In this document: positions 54,701 through 64,000 of the stretch, piece by piece
How positions within the stretch are numbered: the first letter of the stretch is position 1
Layout: the number at the start of each line of letters is the position of its first letter
Assembly: GCA_964247055.1 (NCBI GenBank)
Contig: OZ176052.1
Location: 5,270,001 to 5,334,000 of the forward strand
Direction: 5' to 3'
Length of the DNA stretch: 64,000 bases
From: Paragordius varius
Taxonomy: Eukaryota; Nematomorpha
Translations under genes and position numbers: made by a program
The notes under the pieces: generated by a model
The model's input: the letters and a program-made list of their open reading frames with translations, nothing else
What the model was told of the DNA's origin: nothing
Database searches by the model: none

Positions 54701-57047
54701 TATCCAAACCTCATTAAAACATTGGATAATCTTATATGGACTTCATTCTTTGGTGTAACAAAAAGTATGGATGCTGGATCTTATGCCCTTTCGGTTATAC
54801 CTGGTAACACACTGTTACAAGACATAGCATATGAAAATCAAACTCTTTACACATCTTATCAAAATTATGTTAGAGAGGCTCTGGTTGAATTAGCGAATGT
54901 TACCGATTATGAGATCAGTGATGTATTATTGTTCGAAAAAGAGTTCTTAACAAAGGTATTTTTTAAGAAATAAAAATAAATAATTTCAAACGATGATCAA
55001 TAATCATATTTTTATAAATCAAAAGGGAAAAACAATCGAAGCACGGGTAGGAAATCTCGTCTCTAAACCCCTTTGCCAAAATGTTCCCAATCCTTCAGCA
55101 ATTTCAACAATGTCATGTTTGGATGTATTGTATCCATTGGTAATTAACTTTATATTTACATTGTTTTCGATTTTAACTCTCGAATCCTTAATTATTATTA
55201 CACACGTAAATTTTTTAAAATGTGCTATTTAGGTAAATTGGACCACTCAAATAACTGCTCTTTTTTCGGAAGCTGGTGAAGTAATTAAACCCGACACAAA
55301 AATATTAGTGCCACAAGCTTACTTAAATTTCTTGGAAGATAATTTGCCAAATCTGTTAAATGTTTACACATTAAGGTGGTAATTTATTTCAACGTCAAAA
55401 ATTAATACTTATCCATATATTTTTTAAATATTAACCACAATACATATTTTAAAATAAAAGCCTCCTCCTATGTTTTAAAAATATTATAAACTATTAACGG
55501 CATAAAATGAAAAATAAATCCATTTTTGTGCGAAAGTGTACAAAAAAGCTTTTCCTTATAATATAATAGACGATAGCTAACTACTGATTGGCTAAAAACG
55601 TCTAACAAATTTGAAATTTTTATCGTTAATTCTAATATTATAAATTAGTATGAGGCAGATTAAGTTTATCTTTCAAAAAAAGATTATTTGACGCTATTCT
55701 TAATATGTTTTATATTATTGTATTGTTGCAACAAGAAATATAAAAATCGGTTTAAATGAAACTTATATAATGATATTGGATAGAATTTTAAAAATCATAT
55801 TTTCCAAAAGTGTTAAAGGGGATAATATAATAGCCACATAGAGAGCTTGATTATGTCAAAAAAGATACACAACTATAATTTATAATAAATATACTTGATA
55901 AATACTCTAAAATCCATAAAATTCGGGCCATAAAAATTTTATATGATAAATACATTTGAATGATAAATTTCTAGGGATTCCATGGTGCTTTTTGTTTCGG
56001 GACTTAGGAGTCATAGAAAAACGTTAGTGCCAATTTTGCGATTTCGCCATATCGAATCGCACCATAATTTCATATTGCGCTAACAAAAAATTTTGGTGAA
56101 AGCTGATTGCTACCAAATTATTGAAATATATTTTAAATTTAATTTGAAAATCAAAACAATTATAACAAACTCCAATTTTATATGTGAGCTCGCTAAGTCT
56201 CCATTTTGCACTCTCCTAAAATGGGTTAGTTAAAATGATCGAAATGAGTCCGTATTTTGAAAAAAGCAGGTTTTGTAGAAATAAATCAAGTTAAACCTTT
56301 TAATTAGGTGATAGAAAAGTTCTTTACGTCACAAATTAAAATATCTTAAAGTGGTTTTCTACTGCTTACATCATGCTTCATCTCGTTTTTTTAAAATATT
56401 TTTTTCAATGTTTCAATATACTACATAAAAATAATTATTACCCAACTAGATCATTTGCGGTTTATGGCAGAAACTATTTTAGCGAGGTCCAAATCATTAC
56501 ATATAAATCGAATTATCGTTTCTCCTTTTAAACAGATTTTATAATATATTTAAATAAATTTCTTGGGATTTTACCAAAAAAACTTATTTAACTTAATGTG
56601 CGATGATTTTACGATCTTTCTCTATGAATAGATTAGCCTAAAAGTGGAGTATTTTCCAATGATTCGTAAAACCCAAAACCAAGATCTAGATGAGAATCTG
56701 ATACATTTTGTTAAAATATGTATATCACAAGGATATTTTTTGATGTGTACCGTTTTATTTTTTTGACGTATAACTTACCTTAAGTGTTAAATTTGTTACT
56801 TCAATATTATACGGGTTCTGCTAAACTTGTACGAAAAATGATGTATCAAACAAAGTAAGGCTTAATAATAGAAAGGGTTGGTATTGTATTCGAACAATAA
56901 AGGTGTGAATTTGTGTGAGTTTGAACCTTATTATTAATTTTGACTTAATTTGGAGTGATATATACCATAAAATATGTTATTCTATTTGAGATTATATTAC
57001 GATTATGCCTATATAAATTTACATTTAAATTTTATACTTTTAAATAA

Positions 57048-57123
<76 letters not shown>

Positions 57124-60100
57124 AGAACATTGGCGCATTATCAAATCCTAAAAATCATGACTCAAACACCTTTCTTTTTATCTCAGCGAATACTTTCATT
57201 GCGATACAATGTAACACAATATCTACCAAACCCTAATTACGTTAGGGGTCCAAATTTTTGCATAAATTCTGCCAACGCCTTTATTCCACGAAGTATGGAA
57301 GTTTTATACATGCAGAGTCTAAACACAAATGAGTTAATCGCAAAGGTTCGATTATAAATATATATATTTATATATATTTGTAGAAAAATAATTTATTTCT
57401 GGTAACATTATGAGAAGCCATTGGCAGCGGTATATGAATGTTTTTTCCATAAAAATCCATAAATTTCATATACTAAGTTTGTTCTTACATACTTCGATAT
57501 TATATTTTAATACGCTTTTTAGTAAATTACCCCTTTCCATAAGATTTCAATTTAAAACACTAGGCAACAAATTTTGACTTTTTAAGTGCCATTTTTGTAA
57601 ATTAAAATTTATTTCATTACAGTACATAAATAGTATATCTGTAAAGAAAATTGGTCTAACACCTAAGACTTCTTTTATATTAGAGTTTATCGATAATTTT
57701 TGGCCCCGATTTAACATTAAACTCGAAATTTTTCAAAAGATTTTTAGATATAGAGTCATGTATTTTATATCATTCGAAAGAGCGTAAGAAACCGAATCTT
57801 TCGAATGGTAGATGTAAAAGCTATTCAGCTTTATAGGGACAAAATATTCAACCCATATATAAGTCAAAAATTTTTACAAAAGATCCAATTTAAAAATGAT
57901 ATAAATTATTTTGTAGGGTGATATAAATAAGTAATTTGAATAATTTTTGAAAAAGCTTTTGCTTTGCTTTTTTTAATAATCGCTATATCAAAATTATTTA
58001 CTTAGTGGATACTAAAATGCATAGTTATAACTGTAATTTTATTACATAATGCATATAAAAGATCAAGAATGCTTTAAACTTTATTTCTAGTCTTTTTTAA
58101 TATGATAACCCTTCTAAAGAAAATAATTAATATTAATGAGATGGTACTAAAAAATTAAAAAACCAAAAATGTATTTTAAACATAAACAATAATTCAGTGT
58201 TTTTATCAAAAAACTTGTGTTATTTTTTTAGATATTCATTGCCATTTATACAAAGTTTGAGCTAATTTTATCCATTGATTTTAATTTTATTGACAAAAAC
58301 GCTCCCCTTTGCGGGTTAGTCGCTTCCCATCTCCAATAACTATCTATGTAGAACAAATCATTGTGTATTTAATGAGTTTTCAATACTTTTCCGAACGAGA
58401 TTTTACAAATGGGCATTTGTATATTTTAAAAAGGAATATTTTATAATTTTGATAAAGAGGATCATAATCATAAAAAATCAAATGACATAAAATAGGTAGA
58501 TCATAATTTTCAATTCGGATTTACTGTTATGATAGTTAATATAAAAAAATGGAAAAAAACTCGAGTGGCAGAAAAATTTGTGGACTAGTGTAATATATTT
58601 GATTACAAAAACAACGGTGAATATTTTATGAGATTTTCAAATTTTATAAGTTGAAAAATATGTTGTCTAATGTAATGAATTCCATGAGTGGTCAATCCTC
58701 TACACATTATATATTTATATCTTGTCCTCAAAAATGACATGATTGCTATACGCCGATTTGTACTATGAATACACGTGGCCTCTTCACTTCTATCCTTTTT
58801 CGTAACGTATCCAAAAATATTGCGCACCCTCAACAATCTCTACATACGTTAAATATAAACTAAAACATGTTGAAAGAAATTATTATAAATACTTCCACAT
58901 TAAAGTATTAAATTAATATTTATTAATATTTGAATCGTTAATTGGATTGCTATTTTTTATTATACACATTAGTTGAAATATATATTCTGATAGGAAGATG
59001 TATCAGATTTATTATAGTGCTTTTGGTTTTTCTTATAGAAATGGCAAAATTTGCGCACATTTTTTTCTATAAACTTTTTTTTGATGAAAGCTAAATGCTT
59101 CTTTCCAAAAACGATCTCTAAAATATATTAAAAACTCCCTAAAAAAGCAAAACAATAGTTTTAAAATTTTAATTTTTAGGTGTAAGCCCCGAAGTCCCAA
59201 TTGCTCTTCCAAAATTAGCTAAATCCCTTAAAATAAACGCAAAAATGTCGAGATTGCGCGATAAAAATTTAAATATATTTGACATAAAAAAATATAAAAA
59301 TGCAAACTTTTTTCAAAAATTTTAATGATGATGCTAAACATTTTTATCACCTCAGATTAAAATATTAATTTATGTTAAATTTAAATTGAATTTTTTACAA
59401 AATGTAAAATTTTATAGTAAACCAACCTTTAATTTAAATTTCCTAATCGAGAGAAATGTTAAGCATCATTTAATTATATGGAAAAAGTTTTTATACTTAA
59501 AGCTATTTTATACCATTTCCATCATGCCACAAAACAGAATGATGTACGCTCCAACAAAATTTTGCTAAAATTTAAATTTTTGTAAAAAGTGTGCATTTTC
59601 TAAAAATATTTTTTTGATGTCAAAATTGCATATATATTTAAAATTTAATCGCTCAATCCCGGCATTTTTGCGTTTATTTTAAGAGAACTTAGCTCATTGC
59701 AAAGTTTAGACTTGGAGCTAACATCTAAAAATTTTTTTTATATTCTATTGCTTTTTATAGGGAGTTTTTGATATATTTTAGTGATATTTTGCAACAAAAG
59801 TGTAAATAACTTTCTTATATTAGTCGAGGCTCTAAACCAAAAGCACCATGATAACCCTGATACATTTTCTTATCAAAATATATATATTTTATCACGTTAT
59901 TTTTTATACCCCCCGATTTTGGACGCTGTGTTTAGGCACAGTCATTTTTTAAATTTTACTGTGATTAATGTAAAACCTTTTTTAGATAACACCTATAACC
60001 CGAGAATTGATCCAAGCCTCAAAGAATTTTATTAATGACTCATTATGGTTGGATAATTTGACAAAAGCCACTATTATAAAAAAAGTATAATTATATGTAT

Positions 60101-63100
60101 ATGCAGAATGAGATTTATTACCTTAAATACAATCTAATTTACAAGATTTATTATGCTTGTTAAAAAGTATTTTGCCATATTATATACAGCTTGACACCAT
60201 AAAATTCAATTTTGCTACAAACTTTTATTTGAATCATACTGCAAACGAATTGATTTATGAGAGATTGCATGGCACTTCCACAGTTAAGCCGATTGGTTCT
60301 AAAGATTTTCTCACAACGTTTTTCGTCATGTCAAAAGATCTTAAAAAACCTAGCCCACAAACACAGTAATTCATTTACTAATTGAACTTTACCATATAGT
60401 AATAATTTATTAAAAATAAACTATTAGCTTTTTGGCGTTGAAACCAATTTTTATTTTATTCAAAATCGGGTATATAAGTTTTTGATATATCAGGTGTGGT
60501 GCACAATTAAATTTTGCTGGTTGTAACAAAAGATTGTTAATTACCTGTCAAAATGAAAGATAAAAGAACCGAATCTCTTTTAACCTAAAAAATAAAACCG
60601 AAACGGGAAATATTTATCAAAAAATGACTTTGGACGGGAGCGTTCCAATCCCTATAAAATAAGCCAATCAGCAAAATTCATAGGTCATTAATTAGATTTT
60701 TATGAATTTTGGCCCTCCAAATTACGGTCGGATTTAATGTTACACATTTTGGTTAGGAGAAGTTGTATTTAGTTTTTAAACATTGTGTTTAATCATCATT
60801 TGTAATTATCAAATAACACCATGTCACGGGTAAAACTGTCAAGTAGAATTGGTATACGCATATTCTTTTCATGCTCAACTTATTTAATATCAACACTTCT
60901 CAAACTAATGTATGCCAAAAAATAAAGGATACATGTGTTTATAAATATTTATAGGGTTGGACCTGTAACATTATCTAGAATAATTTGAGATATGAACGCG
61001 TATTTCGGCATAAATTATAGGAAAAATATTAATAATACTGTATATTATTATAGACCATTTACCACACAACAATATGAAGCCAATGCCTCTTACCGTTACA
61101 AAGAAAATGATATTGGTAATATAGCATAAAATTTTTATTTTTTTAGGTATAAATTTTGGGATATTTGGACAACCATTTTTTGCTACGAATGATTCCGATG
61201 CCAGGTGATTCTTATAGTTTTATGATAAATAAAATTTACTTTTGTTAAAAGATCTATATATATGTTGTGAACGAAGTTTTTATTTATTTATGACAGGCTC
61301 ATTGTAGCAATGTAGATTGACTGCTTACCTAAATGTGTTCACTCATTTTTTTAGTTTAAACATGCAATGAACTAAGTTTTTTTAGCGAATTTAAAATTAA
61401 AATAATTGTTATAGTTAAGGTTTGGTCAAAGCATACAATGATTGATTTTGTAACTTGCTATTAGAGGTAAAATTTCTGTAAATTTATTTCGCAAAAAAAG
61501 TTTTATATTTCTTTAACAAAAAAGCCTATTATCTAGAAAAAAAATATTATCGAATTTTTAAATGATTAAATATGATGTGCAATTAATTATTTTTAAATAA
61601 GCCGAATACATAATTATCAGTATAAAAAATACTTGCAAACAAAACTAAAAACACAAAATAATGTTTATTATGTCTGAAAATACCATGGCCTCAGCACCGA
61701 AGCAAATACCTTATACGACCGACTCATTTGTATGAGGAGGATTGTTTTTATCTTTTGGATATTTAAAGTTTTTGAGAATCACCTAACCATATTTATAAAT
61801 TTTACAAACTAATCTGGTTTTGGTTCCCTTTTTTAATGGCCTTGTAGGTTCGTGCTTAAACATTTTAACACTTTTGGTTTTTATAGAAATTATATAAAAC
61901 TACCCAATTTTAATCAATTTTTTCCGACCTGCACCAACCGCTAGATATTCACAAACTCTAAAAATCAATATATTCTTTTATTATATTCTTATTTTCCTAT
62001 CATTATTAGTGTTCTCAACTATGGTGCTTTAGGGAGTGTTATTGGGCATGAGATTTTTCATGGAATAGATCTTATTGGTATATATTGGATTTAAAAATTT
62101 TTTGATAGCTAATGAAGTATTAAATGTTTAATAAGATTAATAACTGCTATTTGCTCTGATAAATTTTTAAAACTAAAATATATTATAAGAAAACCTTAGT
62201 AAAAGTAAATCATAAAACATTTTTGAAAGCAAGTAGATTATACTCGTTAACCGTATTCGTCGATTCGTTCGGTTTTAGATTTAAAAAAATTTTCTAGTTT
62301 CATAAAAAATGAAATAAATTCAATTTGCTTTTAATAGGGACAACATGTTTTTAATGACAAACAACTAAATTTTCATAATTAAGTTTCATCAAATCTAAAT
62401 TTTATACCATTAATTTATGAAAAATTCATTTATTGGTTTTTTTAAAATCAGTCAAAATTACATTAATAATTACTTCTTTGTCAGACTCAGTCCTAGTTAT
62501 GGTTTACTCATATTTATAAAATATAATATTTTCTTTATGGCTTATTTTTTTTAAAAAAATTTTTTTCGATTATATTGCTCTAATTTAATCTCATAGTATC
62601 GAAAATATTTCTTATTTTCAAAACTGGATATGATAAAATTTAAATATTAAGTAGTTAATATATTGCTATATTGTTTAACTTTAAAGTTTAAATCATTATA
62701 ATAAGTTCTATTACTATATTTTAAAAATAGGGTTTCCCCTTGATTTTGATGGTAACAATGCGAATTACAGTCAATCTATGTATGATACTTACTTGGAAAA
62801 AATACAATGTTTTTACCGACAATATGAAAATTTTATCGATCATAATATACGGGTATGGAATAATAAGATTCATTTAAATTTTGTTGATATGCCTAACAAT
62901 TTTTGTTCATATTTAGCAAAATGGAATAAATACGGCTAGAGAAAATTTACCCGACATATATGGTTTGAAAGTTGCATACAAGGTATCTTACAAGTTATTT
63001 ATATTTAGGTTTGGTTAGCTTCTGAAAATCGGACGAAAACAAAATTGGAAAAACAAAAGTTTTTGTTAGCTTTTACCCAGGTATAAAAGATTTAAGATGG

Positions 63101-63255
63101 TATAGATTGGTGTCGCCTATAAATTTCGCTTGTATCCATTAATGATTTTACATTTACATTTTACATTTTTATGTTTAGCCTTATTGTGGAGTCAAAACAT
63201 ACGAAAAGAAAATAATGGATAAAGATGGAGATGTCCATTCAGCTCCTAAATTTAG
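48784..63255 (+). CDS. Secreted neprilysin-like M13 metallopeptidase, gene 2 (3' end outside window)
   Basis: Tandem paralogue of the gene at 27909-44125. Exons: 48784-48823, 53945-54136, 54435-54955, 55026-55139, 55233-55375, 57126-57345, 59986-60084, 60190-60365, 61054-61115, 61147-61204, 62010-62077, 62731-62852, 62917-62982, 63009-63080, 63179-63255. Every intron phase matches gene 1, and ten of the internal exons have identical length. Signal peptide MLTLFLISILSVSG, then SPCNDFHAYACGDW, NASY, zinc site HEIFH (555-559), ENLPD with Glu614 and Asp618, and HSAPKFR. Catalytic residues are intact. The last exon (C-terminal CxLW) is not in the remaining 745 bp; in gene 1 it is 4.8 kb further on. 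Introns of 26 nt (62983-63008) and 31 nt (61116-61146) are present. An alternative first exon lies at 47130-47172. Confidence 0.94.
49868..51944 (+). mobile_element. hAT element with decayed transposase
   Basis: The termini are CAGAGGCGTACCGA and the complement TCGGTACGCCACTG, with an exact 8-bp target duplication AGTATTTG (49860-49867, 51945-51952). GC-rich subterminal sequence reads GCCCCGGGCGCC / GCCCCGGGCGTC. At 2077 bp it holds a plus-strand transposase remnant. Confidence 0.92.
50351..51734 (+). pseudogene. hAT (ZMYM/TTF-type) transposase remnant
   Basis: It starts MSKLSGYANNIRKIQEEYK. Later blocks read LPFRGNVASLMYLDHSPN and LLSLIKLVAWFDPIMEEHM (family: LAFRGH...GNFLGLIELLAKYDPVL), YDNAAVMLGHISGVQQRI (family: CYDNAATMSG), and LESEARWSARIQAFNDSV (family: LSETRWSAR). 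Blocks are separated by several stops and frame changes and the C-terminal dimerisation region is not clear, so it is non-functional. The longest open piece is 50825-51106. Confidence 0.85.
52410..52658. mobile_element. Short hAT MITE, 249 bp
   Basis: The ends are CAGAGGCA and TGCCTCTG, with an exact 8-bp duplication GTCATCCA on both sides (52402-52409, 52659-52666). The C-rich interior (CCCCCTTTTCCTCC) is unlike the surrounding AT-rich intron. Confidence 0.9.
52667..53944. other. Remainder of M13 gene 2 intron 1
   Basis: AT-rich. I see no exon, RNA gene or clear element ends. Confidence 0.5.
57049..57119. repeat. (TA)n tract abutting a 3' splice site
   Basis: About 35 AT dinucleotides ending six bases before the exon 6 acceptor of M13 gene 2. 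Confidence 0.95.
57558..58590. mobile_element. CACTA-ended non-autonomous element (family G), copy 2
   Basis: It is the inverted counterpart of 44999-46116: the first 250 bp match that copy's right part read in reverse (TTTATCGATAATTTTTGGCC). The ends are CACTAGGCAACAAATTTT and the complement of CACTAGTCCACAAATTTTTC. The flanks AAA / TAA are an imperfect target duplication. It lies in intron 6 of M13 gene 2. A lone end fragment lies at 58640-58676. Confidence 0.75.
58978..59888. repeat. Foldback family F, most complete copy
   Basis: The left end is TGATAGGAAGATGTATCAG and the right end TGATACATTTTCTTATCA, which are near-perfect inverted repeats. The inner blocks (GCGCACATTTT, CCAAAAGCACCATGATAA versus GTGCTTTTGG) are also inverted. 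It lies in M13 gene 2 intron 6, ending about 100 bp before exon 7. Noncoding. Confidence 0.7.
61116..61146 (+). other. 31-nt intron in M13 gene 2
   Basis: It lies between KENDI and GINFGIFG, with GT-AG ends. The matching intron in gene 1 (37853-37888) is 36 nt. Confidence 0.9.
62983..63008 (+). other. 26-nt intron in M13 gene 2
   Basis: It runs from GTATCTTACA to TTATATTTAG between VAYK and VWLASENR. The orthologous intron in gene 1 (38856-38889) is 34 nt. Confidence 0.9.
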
Positions 63256-64000
63256 GTTAGTAAGGAAATATTTCACAAAAGTAAAATTAACTATTATTTA
63301 TTTGTTCCAGAAGATAAATAAAAGACAACAAACTAAGTCCTACATTTAAAAATGCCAACAATAAATTTTTTTATTAATAACGGAACTCCATTTTGAGTTC
63401 CGAAACTTGTGTATTATTTTTATCGTGTTTCATTATACTTTTATTTTTTATATAAAATTAAAAATATTATTTTATAAATTTTCGTATGGTCGTAATAAAG
63501 TTACTAAATTATGTTTGTCTAAAATTAGTTTTTACAGATTGGCTCCTTAAATTTTTTCTTTAATATCTTGCGATCCAACCTTCGGGAGATGAAGAAAAAT
63601 ATAAGCTTTTAAATTTATAATATGCCAAAACTAGTTGTTATAGATTGTATCCTTACTCTAAAATTATAAATATTTTAGTTATTATTTTATTTAATCAAAA
63701 AAGCTAATGTACTTCTCTATCTCACGCACCGAACGAGTTAATCACATGTTTTTAATGCCAAGAGTTTTGAAACCAGCGCTTAAAACAAAGTGTTTTACAT
63801 TTTGATATGCCATAATAATATTTTTACTTAATTTTATAATTTACTTTTGGTAATACCTCTAAATCCTTATTTTTGCTCAGGAGCATTAGTTTTTAAATAA
63901 TTAAGATATAGAAACCCTTCACAGATATGTATTTTACTATTATTGGTTTTGTATATTTTAATTTTGTTAAAAATTGTAATCCTTGAGTTTATTTTCCTTA
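63256..64000. other. Start of M13 gene 2 intron 15, no exon seen
   Basis: It begins with the donor GTTAGT. No sequence encoding the expected C-terminal RILGVMQN...CxLW exon is present before the window ends. Confidence 0.6.

Overview
This is AT-rich nuclear DNA from a eukaryote, almost certainly a metazoan. The evidence is spliceosomal GT-AG introns, AATAAA poly(A) signals just after stop codons, an animal-type RAD51, a POLR3A-like RNA polymerase III subunit and two neprilysin-type (M13) peptidases. The base composition, a mix of 20-36 nt introns with multi-kilobase ones, and the load of DNA transposons would fit a reduced or parasitic animal lineage (for example a myxozoan or dicyemid-like animal). 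The species cannot be fixed from the sequence alone.

Layout. 0.6-4.8 kb (minus): an intronless, intact RPC1/POLR3A. 5-9 kb: decayed repeats. 9.2-9.8 kb (minus): a two-exon gene I could not identify. 9.9-11.8 kb: an inverted duplication in which one arm carries a small transposon and the other keeps the empty site, with a hAT-type MITE between them. 13.5-14 kb: a mariner remnant. 15.2-19.9 kb (minus): complete eight-exon RAD51, with introns of only 20 and 21 nt near its 5' end. 20-21.8 kb: a multi-headed Helitron array starting 56 bp upstream of the RAD51 ATG. 22-27 kb: nested transposons, including a hAT element with transposase remnant and a Helitron inside it. 27.9-44.1 kb (plus): a complete 16-exon M13 metallopeptidase gene of 715 codons. 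47.1-63.3 kb (plus): its tandem paralogue, 15 exons seen, the last one beyond the window, and with a duplicated promoter/first exon 1.65 kb upstream. The paralogues share exon phases throughout and mostly exon lengths. They differ mainly in the transposons that have landed in their introns.

The host genes are unrelated in pathway: Pol III transcription, homologous recombination and secreted proteolysis. The M13 pair looks secreted and catalytically intact. Most remaining DNA belongs to families of terminal-inverted-repeat elements (TA-target, 8-bp-target hAT, TTAA-target piggyBac-like, CACTA-ended and foldback types), often nested. The items most worth following up are the ultra-short introns, a pair of TA-target MITE families built on variable 21-bp subterminal arrays, the duplicated first exon, and the Helitron array at the RAD51 promoter. 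I found no tRNA, rRNA, CRISPR array or virus-like element.
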